Of a DNA stretch of 64,000 nt, positions 26,708 through 35,376 are shown one piece after another; the first letter of the stretch is position 1; the number at the start of each line of letters is the position of its first letter. The notes beneath the pieces are model-generated. The model was not told where the DNA came from and did not search any database. It saw nothing but the letters and a program-made list of their open reading frames with translations. The DNA comes from Candidatus Binatia bacterium (GTDB lineage Bacteria; Desulfobacterota; Binatia; UBA12015). The position numbers and the translations under genes are program-made. The stretch is from positions 1 to 64,000 of the forward strand of contig DATCMB010000006.1 of the NCBI GenBank assembly GCA_036563615.1, written 5' to 3'.

Positions 26708-28219
26708 ATGGCATACGAGCAGAAGATCGGACTTTCCCGCAGGCTCACGCAAAGCCTCGTCATCACCCCGCAGCTCAAGCACGCAATCAAGATCCTTCAG
26801 CTCTCGCGCGCGGATCTGGAAACCCTGGTGCAGGAGGAGGTCGAGCAGAATCCGACGCTCGAGGAGGTCGCGGAGGGACAGGAGGATCGCGAGGCCGAGA
26901 TCGAGGACGTGACGCCCGACGAGCGGATGCCCGAGCTCATCGATCCGGTCTCCGGCGAAGAGCCGCTCCCGCCCAAGGACGAGACGCCGACCGAGCTCGC
27001 TCCCGAGGAATCGAACCTCGGTGACATCAACTGGGACGAGTACCTCTCCGACTACGCGAACAACTTCACGCAGGGATCGCTGTCGGCCGGCAGCGGCAGC
27101 GACTACGACGAGGACAAGCGTCCGAGCATCGAGAACACGCTGACGCGCGCGTCCTCGCTCGCCGACCACCTCACCTGGCAGCTCCGCATGGGCGACTTCA
27201 CGCAGCAGGAGCAGGCGCTCGGTGACGTGCTGATCGGCAACCTCGACGACAACGGCTACCTCGAGGTGTCGCTCGAGGACGCGGCCTTCGAGGCCGGCGT
27301 CGATCTCGAGTTCGCGGAGAAGACGCTGCGCAAGCTGCAGGACTTCGATCCGCCCGGCGTGTTCGCGCGCGACCTGCGCGAGTGCCTGCTGATCCAGCTC
27401 CGTCAGCTCGGCCAGGAGGACTCGCTCGCGGCGAAGATCGTCGCCGACCACCTGTCGCTGGTCGAGGCGAAGCGCTTCGACAAGCTCGCGAAGGAGCTCA
27501 AGGTCAAGCTCGAGCAGGTCGCGGAAGCCGTCAAGGTGATCTCGTCGCTCGAGCCGAAGCCTGGCCGCAACTACTCGAACACCGAGACGCGCTACGTCAC
27601 GCCCGACGTCTTCGTGCACAAGATGGACGGCGAGTACGTCGTGTCGCTGAACGACGACGGGCTGCCGCGGCTGCGCGTGAGCAACAGCTACCGTCGTCTC
27701 CTCGCCGACGCCGACGGCGCGCCGGACGCGAAGAGCTACATCCGCGAGAAGCTGTCCGCGGCGCAATGGCTGATCCGCTCGATCCACCAGCGTCAGAGCA
27801 CGCTGTACAAGGTCACGAACTCGATCGTTCGCTTCCAGCGCGACTTCTTCGACCACGGCGTCAAGGCGCTGCGTCCGCTCGTGCTGAAGGACGTCGCCAA
27901 CGACATCGGCATGCACGAGTCGACGGTGAGCCGCGCCACCGCGAACAAGTACGTCCACACCCCGCAGGGCACCCTCGAGCTCAAGTACTTCTTCACCTCG
28001 AGCATCCGCTCGACCGACGGCGAAGGCGTCTCTGCCGAGTCGGTGAAGGAGAAGATCCGGAGCATCATCGAGTCGGAGGACCCGCGCCGGCCGTACAGCG
28101 ATCAGCACATCGCGCAGGCGCTCGCCTCGGAGAACATCGAGATCGCGCGCCGCACGGTGGCGAAGTACCGCGAGATCATGGGGATCTTGCCGTCTTCGAG
28201 ACGGAGGCAGATGGCGTGA
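26708..28219 (+). CDS. rpoN: RNA polymerase sigma-54 factor
   Basis: 503 residues. Region I is Gln/Leu rich (LTQSLVITPQLKHAIKILQL), then an acidic region II (about 50-130), the core-binding region, the helix-turn-helix HESTVSRATANKYVHTPQG, and the RpoN box ARRTVAKYRE at about 480-489, which reads the -24 element. Position after lptB and before hpf-ptsN is the common one. The next GTG overlaps the stop. Confidence 0.97.
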   Translation: MAYEQKIGLSRRLTQSLVITPQLKHAIKILQLSRADLETLVQEEVEQNPTLEEVAEGQEDREAEIEDVTPDERMPELIDPVSGEEPLPPKDETPTELAPEESNLGDINWDEYLSDYANNFTQGSLSAGSGSDYDEDKRPSIENTLTRASSLADHLTWQLRMGDFTQQEQALGDVLIGNLDDNGYLEVSLEDAAFEAGVDLEFAEKTLRKLQDFDPPGVFARDLRECLLIQLRQLGQEDSLAAKIVADHLSLVEAKRFDKLAKELKVKLEQVAEAVKVISSLEPKPGRNYSNTETRYVTPDVFVHKMDGEYVVSLNDDGLPRLRVSNSYRRLLADADGAPDAKSYIREKLSAAQWLIRSIHQRQSTLYKVTNSIVRFQRDFFDHGVKALRPLVLKDVANDIGMHESTVSRATANKYVHTPQGTLELKYFFTSSIRSTDGEGVSAESVKEKIRSIIESEDPRRPYSDQHIAQALASENIEIARRTVAKYREIMGILPSSRRRQMA

Positions 28220-28572
28220 AGACGAAATCCGTGCCGATTACCGTGACGTTCCGCCACATCGCTCCGAGCGACGCGCTGCGCAGCTACGCCGAGAAGAAGC
28301 TGAAGCACGTGGCGCTGATGCCCGGCATCGTCGACGCGCACGTGACCCTCACGGCGGATGCGCACCGTCGCCAGTCGGCCGAGATCGTCCTGTACGGCTC
28401 GCACTCGGTCTTGAAGGCGGTCGAGGAGACGGACGACCTGTACGCGGCGATCGATCTCGCGGTGGCGAAGATCGACGCGCAGGTCCGGAAGGCACGCGGG
28501 CGGGTGATCCAGGCGCCGCGTCGCGGCTCGGCGGCGGTACGCCGCTCCGGAGCTTCGGCGGCGCCGGCATGA
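28216..28572 (+). CDS. hpf: short ribosome hibernation promoting factor
   Basis: 118 residues. VPITVTFRHIAPSDALRSYA, KKLKHVALMPGIVDAHVTLT, and LYAAIDLAVAKIDAQVRKAR match the HPF/YfiA S30AE domain. Being short, it should need a partner to dimerise 70S ribosomes, unlike the long form. The C-terminal tail is basic and Ala/Ser rich. GTGA overlap with rpoN, ATGA overlap with ptsN. Confidence 0.92.
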   Translation: MKTKSVPITVTFRHIAPSDALRSYAEKKLKHVALMPGIVDAHVTLTADAHRRQSAEIVLYGSHSVLKAVEETDDLYAAIDLAVAKIDAQVRKARGRVIQAPRRGSAAVRRSGASAAPA

Positions 28573-29030
28573 CCATCACCGACATCCTCACCGCCGACCG
28601 CGTCCTGCCGGAGCTCAAAGGCACCACGAAGGAAGCGGTGCTGCAAGAGCTCGCCGGGCTGCTGAGCCGCGAGATCCCGCACGCCGACGCCGACAAGCTG
28701 GTGTCCGTGCTGCGCGAGCGCGAGCGCCTCAACAGCACGGCGATCGGCGACGGCATCGCGATCCCGCACGGGCGACTGTCGGGCACGCGCAGCGTCGTCG
28801 CGGGCTTCGCGCGCAGCACGCAGGGCGTCGACTTCGACTCGGTCGACCGCCGCCCGACGCACCTCTTCTTCGTCCTGATCGCGCCCGACGACGCGGCCGC
28901 GATGCACCTGAAGGCGCTCGCCCGCATCTCGCGGCTCCTCAAGGACAAGGCCTTCCGCGAGAAGCTGCTCGCGCTGAAGACGCGCGAAGAGCTCTACGAT
29001 GCGATCGTCGCCGAAGACGCGAAGTTCTGA
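28569..29030 (+). CDS. ptsN: PTS IIA-like nitrogen-regulatory protein PtsN
   Basis: 153 residues of the fructose/mannitol EIIA fold. The phosphorylated His is His67 in IAIPHGRL; RLNSTAIGDGIAIPHGR is the family signature. As EIIA-Ntr it is a phosphate-accepting regulator rather than a sugar transporter part. ATGA overlap with hpf; in the same run as HprK, RapZ, a mannose-type EIIA and HPr. Confidence 0.94.
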   Translation: MTITDILTADRVLPELKGTTKEAVLQELAGLLSREIPHADADKLVSVLRERERLNSTAIGDGIAIPHGRLSGTRSVVAGFARSTQGVDFDSVDRRPTHLFFVLIAPDDAAAMHLKALARISRLLKDKAFREKLLALKTREELYDAIVAEDAKF

Positions 29031-29064
29031 CGGCAAGCGTCCGCCGTCGCTTGCAGCTCTGAGG

Positions 29065-29083
29065 CGCCACGCTGCACGTGGCG
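29065..29083 (+). other. 7-bp hairpin before hprK
   Basis: CGCCACG-CTGCA-CGTGGCG in the 75-bp gap between ptsN and hprK, the only real gap between rpoN and rapZ. It may mark an RNA-processing or attenuation point; no T-run follows. Confidence 0.3.
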
Positions 29084-29105
29084 AGGGGGCTCGCATCCTC
29101 GCATC

Positions 29106-30056
29106 GTGAACGTCTCGGTTCCCGTCCGCGAGATGCTCTCGCTGCGCGGCTCGCTCAAGCTCAAGCTGGTGGCGGGCGCCGGCGGGCTGTCTCGCACGAT
29201 CGAGGCGCCGCGCGTGCAGAAGCCGGCGCTCGCGCTCGCGGGCTACCTCGACCAGCTCCACCCCGGTCGCGTGCAGGTGCTGGGCAACGCCGAGGTCGGC
29301 TACATCGAGCGTCTCTCGCCCGCGCAGGCGGAGCGCGCCGTCACCGCCGTCTGCCGCTCGCCGGTCGCGTGCTTCGTCGTCACCAACGGCAACACGCCGC
29401 CCGAGGCGCTGCGCCGCGCCGCCGCGCGCTACCGGGTGCCGCTGTTCACGACGGAGCAACGTACGGCGACCGCGATCCGCTCGATCGCGCGCTGGCTCGA
29501 GGAGCGCTTCGCGCCCGAGACGCTGGTGCACGGCGTGCTGGTCGAGGTGTTCGGACTCGGCGTCCTGCTGCTCGGCAAGAGCGGCGTGGGCAAGAGCGAG
29601 GCGGCGCTCGCGCTGCTGAACCGCGGTCACCGGCTGGTCGCGGACGACGTGGTGCGCGTCCGTGAAGCGCCGCCCGGCACGATCAAGGGACGCTGTGCCG
29701 AGGGTCTGCGCCAGCACCTCGAGATCCGCGGCATGGGCGTGCTCAACGTCGCCGATCTCTTCGGCACGCTCGCGACGCTCGACGAGGCGCCGATCGACCT
29801 GATGATCGAGCTGCTCGACCAGCACGAGGACGTGAAGCTCGAGCGCCTCGGCCTCGAGGACCGCCACGGGACGCTGCTCGGCGTCGAGATCCCGTACCTG
29901 CAGATCCAGCTCCGCGCGGGTCGTGACGTCGCGACCATCATCGAGGTCGCGACGCGCAACCAGATCCTCAAGATGCGCGGCATCCACGGCGCGCGACGCT
30001 TCGTCGCGAACGTCGATCGCAACTTGCGCCGCGCGGCACAGCGAGGTCAGGGGTGA
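29106..30056 (+). CDS. hprK: HPr kinase/phosphorylase
   Basis: 316 residues from GTG 29106. Phosphorylates and dephosphorylates a Ser of HPr. It has the DRTGG-like N-terminal domain, Walker A LLLGKSGVGKSE (Lys163), the catalytic-base region RLVADDVV (Asp180/181) and the family signature EIRGMGVLNVADLFG. The target Ser45 is present in the HPr encoded 1.4 kb downstream. GTGA overlap with rapZ. Confidence 0.95.
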   Translation: MNVSVPVREMLSLRGSLKLKLVAGAGGLSRTIEAPRVQKPALALAGYLDQLHPGRVQVLGNAEVGYIERLSPAQAERAVTAVCRSPVACFVVTNGNTPPEALRRAAARYRVPLFTTEQRTATAIRSIARWLEERFAPETLVHGVLVEVFGLGVLLLGKSGVGKSEAALALLNRGHRLVADDVVRVREAPPGTIKGRCAEGLRQHLEIRGMGVLNVADLFGTLATLDEAPIDLMIELLDQHEDVKLERLGLEDRHGTLLGVEIPYLQIQLRAGRDVATIIEVATRNQILKMRGIHGARRFVANVDRNLRRAAQRGQG

Positions 30057-30919
30057 CGCCGTCGTTGCGCGTCGAGGTGATCACGGGTCTCTCGGGGTCG
30101 GGCAAGACGACCGCCCTGCAGGTGCTCGAGGACCTCGGCTACTACTGCATCGACAACCTGCCGGCCGAGCTGATCCCGCGCTTCGTCGAGCTGTGCGAGG
30201 GCAGCGAGGAGATTTCGCGCGTCGCCTTCGGCGTCGACTCGCGCACGCGCGAGTTCCTCGACCGCGTGCCCGGAGCGCTCGACGAGGTGCGCTCGCGCGG
30301 CCACAAGGTCGAGATGATCTACCTCGAGGCGGGCGACGACACGCTGGTGCGTCGCTTCAGCGAGACGCGCCGTCCGCACCCGCTCGCCGAGGGCAGCGAC
30401 GTGCTCGGCGCCATCGCGCGCGAGCGCGAGCTGCTCGCCAACCTGCGCGCGCACGCCGACCGCATCCTGGACACGAGCCCGTTCACGGCGCAGCAGCTGC
30501 GCGCCGAGCTGCGCGGCATCTTCGCGCGCGACGCGGCGGGCGCCTCCTCGCTGCAGGTGGCGCTCGTGTCGTTCGGTTACAAGTACGGCCTGCCGGCCGA
30601 CGCGGACCTGGTGTGGGACGTCCGCTTCCTGCCCAACCCGTTCTACGTCGAGGACCTGCGGCCGCTGACCGGTCTGAACGCGCCGGTCGCGGACTACGTC
30701 CTGCGCCACCCGGCGACGCAGGAGTTCCTCGACCTCGTCGGCCGCTACCTGCGCTTCGCGCTCCCCTGGTACGAGCGCGAGGGCAAGAGCTATCTCACGG
30801 TCGCGCTCGGCTGCACGGGCGGGCGCCATCGCTCCGTCGTGCTGGTCGAGCGTCTGGGCCGCATGTTACAGGAACAGCGTGTCGGCCACTCGATCCGTCA
30901 CCGGGACGTCGATCGCTGA
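30053..30919 (+). CDS. rapZ: RNase adapter protein RapZ
   Basis: 288 residues. N-terminal P-loop VITGLSGSGKTTALQVLED (Walker A 12-19), GYYCIDNLP, RRFSETRRPHPL, then C-terminal SFGYKYGLPADADLVWDVRF, LPNPFY, and GCTGGRHRSV, the block that binds sRNA or metabolites in the E. coli protein. In E. coli RapZ targets GlmZ for RNase E; in other bacteria the YvcJ-like role is less clear. GTG start overlapping hprK. Confidence 0.95.
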   Translation: MTPSLRVEVITGLSGSGKTTALQVLEDLGYYCIDNLPAELIPRFVELCEGSEEISRVAFGVDSRTREFLDRVPGALDEVRSRGHKVEMIYLEAGDDTLVRRFSETRRPHPLAEGSDVLGAIARERELLANLRAHADRILDTSPFTAQQLRAELRGIFARDAAGASSLQVALVSFGYKYGLPADADLVWDVRFLPNPFYVEDLRPLTGLNAPVADYVLRHPATQEFLDLVGRYLRFALPWYEREGKSYLTVALGCTGGRHRSVVLVERLGRMLQEQRVGHSIRHRDVDR

Positions 30920-30928
30920 GGGGCAGAG

Positions 30929-31426
30929 GTGGAGAGCCGTCAGCCGATACCGCGTCACCGAGACAGCGACGGCGGCCGGGAGGCGAAGGAAGCCATGGCA
31001 GTAGCCGCAAGGGGCACCCAGCGGGTGCCGGTCGGTGTGGTGGTGGTGGGACATGGGCGCATCGCCGCCGAGATGGTCGAGACGCTGCACAGCGTCGTCG
31101 GCGACGTCGACGCGGTGGAAGGCGTCGCCTGCACGCCCGACGAGGGCCCGGAGCCGATCCGCGCGCGGGTCGGCGAGGCCATCGAGCGCGTCGACCGCGG
31201 CGCCGGGGTCATCGTCCTGACCGACATGCTCGGCGACACCGCGTCGAACGTGAGCCTGCAGATCGCGGCGTCGCGGCCCGACGTCGAGGTCGTCGCGGGC
31301 GTCAACATGCCGATGCTCGTGAAGCTCACCACCTCGCGCTTCGACACCTCGGCGCACGCGCTCGCGAACTTCATCCGCCGCTACGGCCAGGACCACATCT
31401 TCTGGCCGACTGGTACCAACCCCTGA
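30929..31426 (+). CDS. PTS mannose-type EIIA domain protein
   Basis: 165 residues from GTG 30929, which has GAGGGG at 30918-30923; ATG at 30995 (143 residues) is also possible and lies nearer the domain. Mannose-family IIA fold: VGVVVVGHGRIAAEMVETL with the phospho-acceptor His42, GAGVIVLTDMLGDTASNVSLQ and VEVVAGVNMPMLVKLTTSR. There is no IIB/IIC/IID nearby, so a regulatory role within the phosphorelay is likelier than sugar uptake. Sits between rapZ and ptsH. Confidence 0.88.
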   Translation: MESRQPIPRHRDSDGGREAKEAMAVAARGTQRVPVGVVVVGHGRIAAEMVETLHSVVGDVDAVEGVACTPDEGPEPIRARVGEAIERVDRGAGVIVLTDMLGDTASNVSLQIAASRPDVEVVAGVNMPMLVKLTTSRFDTSAHALANFIRRYGQDHIFWPTGTNP

Positions 31427-31445
31427 TCGACGAGACCGTCCGGGC

Positions 31446-31712
31446 GTGCGCCGCACCTTCACCATCCAAAACAAGCTGGGCTTGCACGCCCGTGCCGCGG
31501 CGCAGCTCGTGAAGCTCGCCGAGCAGTTCACCTCCGAGGTCCGGATCGGCAAGGACGACCAGGTGGTGAACGGCAAGAGCATCATGGGTCTGATGATGCT
31601 CGCCGCGAGCGAGGGCTCGACCATCGAGGTCGAGGCGATCGGCGACGACGCCGAGCAGATGCTCGACGCGATCGGCGAGCTGATCGCGAAGAAGTTCCAC
31701 GAGGAGCATTAG
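31446..31712 (+). CDS. ptsH: phosphocarrier protein HPr
   Basis: 88 residues. GLHARAAAQLVKLA carries the histidine phosphorylated by enzyme I (His14), and VVNGKSIMGLMMLAA the serine (Ser45) targeted by HPr kinase. GTG start 19 bp after the EIIA gene, TAG stop. Usually ptsI follows; here the next gene encodes an unrelated porin, so enzyme I must be encoded elsewhere or be of the PtsP type. Confidence 0.94.
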   Translation: MRRTFTIQNKLGLHARAAAQLVKLAEQFTSEVRIGKDDQVVNGKSIMGLMMLAASEGSTIEVEAIGDDAEQMLDAIGELIAKKFHEEH

Positions 31713-31845
31713 CGCTCGTTCACGCAGCTCGTCCGTCCGGCGAGCGAAGTTTTCCCCTGCCTCCTCTTGCCATTGAAGGCGGACGCAGGTCTGTTGGGGC
31801 CCAGATCGCACGCGTTCGGGTCCGACGACCCAAAGGGGGAGGGAC

Positions 31846-33156
31846 ATGAGGAGGGCAGCACGGGCGAGCTTGGCTCTCGTGGCGAGCGTGGTGGCGCTCG
31901 CCGTCCTGCCGCACGTCGCGCAGGCGTCGGGATTCTTCCTGCTCGAGCAGAGCGCCCGCTTGCAGGGCACGTCGTACGCGGGCACCGCGGCGCTCGCCGA
32001 CGACGCGACCACCGTCTACTACAACCCGGCCGGCATGAGCCGGATCAAGAACTGGAGCTTCGCGCAGTCCGGCTACCTGGTGTCGATCCAGTCGGAGCTC
32101 GAGAACGCGACCGCGACCAACTTCGGTCAGCCGGTGACCGGTCCCAACGGCCGCAACAGCGCCGGGGCGGGAACCGACAGCGCGGTCGGCGCCACGATGG
32201 CCGCCAAGCGTCTCACGGACGAGCTCGTCGTCGGCTTCGCGTTCACCGTCCCGTTCGGTCTCGCCTACGAGTACGGCAACGCGTCGATCGCGCGCTTCAC
32301 CGCGACCAAGTCGAAGCTCGTCACCTACAACATGCAGCCGAGCTTCGCGTACGAGTTCTATCCCGGCATCTCGATCGGTGCGGGCTTCGACATCATCTAC
32401 GCCGACGTCGCGCTCAACCAGAAGCTGCAGCCGCCCGGCTTCGAGGAGATGAACGTCCGTCTGCAGGCCGACGACTGGACGTTCGGCTGGAACGCGGGAG
32501 TCCTGTGGGAGATCACCGAGGACTACCGCATCGGCTGGGCGTACCGCTCACCGCTCGTCTTCGGGCTGCGCGGCACGGCCAAGGTGTCGCCCAACCCGCT
32601 GTTCGACTCTCTGCAGAACGCGAAGGCGACGGTGACCTTCCCCGACACCTGGACGCTGAGCGGCGTCGCCCGCGTCCATCCCCAGTGGCAGATCCTCGGC
32701 GACCTGCAGTGGATCCACTGGGCGCGCATCCAGGACGTCAACGTGATCTTCCAGCCGCGCGGCACCGGCCAGGGACAGGCCCTCCTGCCCAACCAGACGC
32801 TGCCCTTCGGCTTCCGCAACACCTTCCGCGGCGCGCTCGGCGCCGAGTACTTCCACGACGAGGAGTGGACTTTCCGCGGCGGCGTCGGCTTCGATCAGGC
32901 GGCGTCGACCGATCGCACGCGCACCGCGCGACTCCCGGACGCGAACCGCATCCTGCTCTCGGTGGGCATCGGCTACAACTTGACGCGCCACATGGCGATC
33001 GACGTCTCGTACACGCACATCTTCATCCCCGGTCACCCGAAGATCGACCAGGTGGGCACCGGCACGACGCTCACCGGCGAGTACAGCTCGAGCGTCGACC
33101 TGTTCGGTTTGCAGCTCACCTTCACGTTCGACGAGGGGCTGCCGTTCATCTCGTGA
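31846..33156 (+). CDS. FadL/TodX-family outer membrane transport protein
   Basis: 436 residues, similar in length to FadL. Signal peptide (ALVASVVALAVLPHVAQA) followed by the hallmark mature start SGFFLLEQSARLQGTSYAG and ALADDATTVYYNPAGMSR, where the NPAG motif closes the hatch. It forms a beta-barrel importing long-chain fatty acids or hydrophobic compounds. The GGGAGG just before the ATG is strong. The window holds several enzymes for such substrates (acyl-CoA synthetase, crotonase), but not adjacent. Confidence 0.9.
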   Translation: MRRAARASLALVASVVALAVLPHVAQASGFFLLEQSARLQGTSYAGTAALADDATTVYYNPAGMSRIKNWSFAQSGYLVSIQSELENATATNFGQPVTGPNGRNSAGAGTDSAVGATMAAKRLTDELVVGFAFTVPFGLAYEYGNASIARFTATKSKLVTYNMQPSFAYEFYPGISIGAGFDIIYADVALNQKLQPPGFEEMNVRLQADDWTFGWNAGVLWEITEDYRIGWAYRSPLVFGLRGTAKVSPNPLFDSLQNAKATVTFPDTWTLSGVARVHPQWQILGDLQWIHWARIQDVNVIFQPRGTGQGQALLPNQTLPFGFRNTFRGALGAEYFHDEEWTFRGGVGFDQAASTDRTRTARLPDANRILLSVGIGYNLTRHMAIDVSYTHIFIPGHPKIDQVGTGTTLTGEYSSSVDLFGLQLTFTFDEGLPFIS

Positions 33157-33162
33157 CGCGCG

Positions 33163-34347
33163 TCAGAGGAACGTCGCGAAGACGCTGTCGGCGACGAGCA
33201 GACCGCGCGTCGTGAGGCGCAGCCGTCCCGCGTCGCTCCACTCCGCGAGCCCGTCCGCGACCAGCTCGGCGACGTGCGGGAAGGCGTCCTCGAGCGGCTC
33301 GCCGAAGCGGGACGCGAACCTCTGCGGATCGAGCCCGCGGCGCTCGCGCAGCCCGAGCCAGCAGGCCTCGCCCATCGCCTGCGCGCGCGTCAAGCGCTCC
33401 TCGAGCGCACCGACCGCGGTACCACGCGCGCGTACCGCCTCCATGTAGCGGTTCGGGTCGCGCAGGTTCTCCCAGCGCGCGCCCCACGACGCGTCGGGAT
33501 CGCGGTCGTGCGGCGTGCGCGGCGCGAACGAGTGCGCGCCCGCGCCGAGCCCGAGGTAGGGGATGCCGCGCCAGTAGGCGAGGTTGTGGCGCGCCTCGCG
33601 TCCCGCGCGCGCGTAGTTCGAGATCTCGTACTGCGCGTAGCCCGCGTCGGCGAGGCGCTCGCGCACGAGCTGGTAGAGCGCGACCTCGAGCTCCTCGCTC
33701 GCGCGCGCGATGCGTCCCGCCTCGAGCTCGCGGTGCATCGCGGTGCCCTTCTCGTAGGTCAGGTTGTAGGCCGAGACGTGCTCGGGCGCGAAGGAGATCG
33801 CCTGTGCGAGGTCGAAGGCGCAGGCGTCGAGGTCCTCGCCCGGCACCGCGTAGATCAAATCGAGCGACAGGTTGTCGAAGCCGGCGGTGCGCGCGCCGCG
33901 CAGCGCGCGCACCGAGTCGTCGACCGTGTGCCTGCGTCCGAGCGCCTCGAGCAGCTTCGGCTGGAACGATTGCACGCCGATGGAAAGCCGGTTCACGCCG
34001 GCCTCGCGGAAGCCCGCGAGCCGCGCCTCGTCGACGGTGCCGGGATTCGCTTCGAGCGTGATCTCGACGTCGCCGGCGACCGCGACCCGATCGCGCACCT
34101 CGCGCAGCAGCCGCGCGATCGTCCGCGGCGCGAACAGCGACGGCGTGCCGCCGCCGAAGAAGATGCTCGTCACCGTCGCGCCTGCGAACGGCTCCTCGCG
34201 CACGCGGTGCGCGAGCTCCGCGATCAGCGCGCCTGCGTACTCTTCCTCCGGCCAGGCGCGCGCCGCGTAGGAGTTGAAGTCACAGTAGGGACACTTGGCG
34301 AGGCAGTAGGGGATGTGCAGGTAGAGCGCGACCTCTTGGCTGGTCAC
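33163..34347 (-). CDS. hemW: radical SAM heme chaperone HemW
   Basis: 394 residues from GTG 34347. LYLHIPYCLAKCPYCDFNSY has the CxxxCxxC cluster motif for the radical-SAM 4Fe-4S centre, followed by IFFGGGTPSLF, ITLEANPG, NRLSIGVQSF and SAYNLTYEKGTAM, and the C-terminal HemW domain (YLGLGAGAHSF). Formerly annotated as oxygen-independent coproporphyrinogen oxidase-like; the short His/Asn pattern and length fit HemW, a heme chaperone. Divergent from the ABC ATPase gene with a 24-bp gap. Confidence 0.9.
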   Translation of the reverse strand: MTSQEVALYLHIPYCLAKCPYCDFNSYAARAWPEEEYAGALIAELAHRVREEPFAGATVTSIFFGGGTPSLFAPRTIARLLREVRDRVAVAGDVEITLEANPGTVDEARLAGFREAGVNRLSIGVQSFQPKLLEALGRRHTVDDSVRALRGARTAGFDNLSLDLIYAVPGEDLDACAFDLAQAISFAPEHVSAYNLTYEKGTAMHRELEAGRIARASEELEVALYQLVRERLADAGYAQYEISNYARAGREARHNLAYWRGIPYLGLGAGAHSFAPRTPHDRDPDASWGARWENLRDPNRYMEAVRARGTAVGALEERLTRAQAMGEACWLGLRERRGLDPQRFASRFGEPLEDAFPHVAELVADGLAEWSDAGRLRLTTRGLLVADSVFATFL

Positions 34348-34371
34348 TTTCGGGACGCTACCGTCGCTCGG

Positions 34372-35373
34372 GTGGAGCCGCAACCGAGCAACGCTTCCGC
34401 GGCCCCGCGCGTCGCGAGCGCGACGTCCGTCATCCCCACCGAAGCGTCGAGCCCCGCGCGTGACGCCGTCGTCGTGGGACGCGGCGTCTACAAGGAGTAC
34501 TCGGGTCGCGCCGTGGTGTGCGGAATCGACTTCACCGTCGAGCGCCGCGAGTGCGTCGGCTTTCTCGGCCCGAACGGCGCCGGCAAGACCACGACGATCC
34601 GCATGATGACCTGCCAGTCGCCGCTCGGCGGCGGCGAGATCCGCGTCTTCGGCATGCCGGTCGGGCCCGCGTACGAGCGCGCGATCAAGAGCCGGCTCGG
34701 CGTGGTGCCGCAGGACGAGAACCTCGATCCCGACCTCGGCGTGCTGACCAACCTGCTCGTCTACGCGAGCTACTTCGGCATCCCGCGCGCGCTCGCGAAG
34801 GCGCGCGCCGAGGAGCTGCTGACGCTGTTCGCGCTCGCCGATCGCAAGGACGCGCGCATCGACACGCTGTCGGGCGGCATGAAGCGGCGGCTCTCGATCG
34901 CGCGCGCGCTGATCAACGAGCCGGAGCTGCTGGTCCTCGACGAGCCGACCACCGGCCTCGACCCGCAGGCGCGGCATCTCGTGTGGGAGAAGCTGCGCGA
35001 GCTCCGACGCCGCGGCACCACGATGCTGCTCACCACGCACTACATGGAGGAGGCGGCGCAGCTCTGCGATCGTATCCTGATCATCGACGGCGGCAAGATC
35101 ATCGCGGAGGGCACGCCGCGCGAGCTGATCCGTCGCTACGCCGGCAAGGAGGTGTTCGAGGTGTTCGCGCCCTACGACGCCTCGCTTCCCGAGCGCGCGT
35201 CGCGGCTCGCGTCGCGCGCCGAGGCGACGGCGGATGCGCTGCGCCTCTACCTCGACGAGGGCGACGACCCGAGGCCGCTGCTCGAGGCGCTCGCGGGCTG
35301 CGACTTCCTGCACCGCGCGGCGAACCTCGAGGACGTCTTTCTGCGCTTGACCAAGCGCGAGCTGCGCGACTGA
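34372..35373 (+). CDS. NodI-like ABC transporter ATP-binding protein
   Basis: 333 residues from GTG 34372; GTG 34474 would remove a disordered 34-residue lead. Walker [18 protein letters not shown]-loop VVPQDENLDPDL, signature LSGGMKRRLSIARALI, Walker B LLVLDEPTTGLDPQ, switch TTHYMEEAAQLCDR. The VVPQDENLDPDLGVLTNLLVYASYFG region is characteristic of NodI/DrrA-type exporters. With the permease 3 bp downstream it forms an ABC-2 exporter of unknown cargo (polysaccharide, lipid or drug). Confidence 0.9.
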   Translation: MEPQPSNASAAPRVASATSVIPTEASSPARDAVVVGRGVYKEYSGRAVVCGIDFTVERRECVGFLGPNGAGKTTTIRMMTCQSPLGGGEIRVFGMPVGPAYERAIKSRLGVVPQDENLDPDLGVLTNLLVYASYFGIPRALAKARAEELLTLFALADRKDARIDTLSGGMKRRLSIARALINEPELLVLDEPTTGLDPQARHLVWEKLRELRRRGTTMLLTTHYMEEAAQLCDRILIIDGGKIIAEGTPRELIRRYAGKEVFEVFAPYDASLPERASRLASRAEATADALRLYLDEGDDPRPLLEALAGCDFLHRAANLEDVFLRLTKRELRD

Positions 35374-35376
35374 GAG

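Noticed and set aside
31713..31750. Possible terminator after ptsH (CGCTCG / CGAGCG then TTTT)
   Set aside because: Arms of 6 bp are separated by 22 bases, too open to claim.
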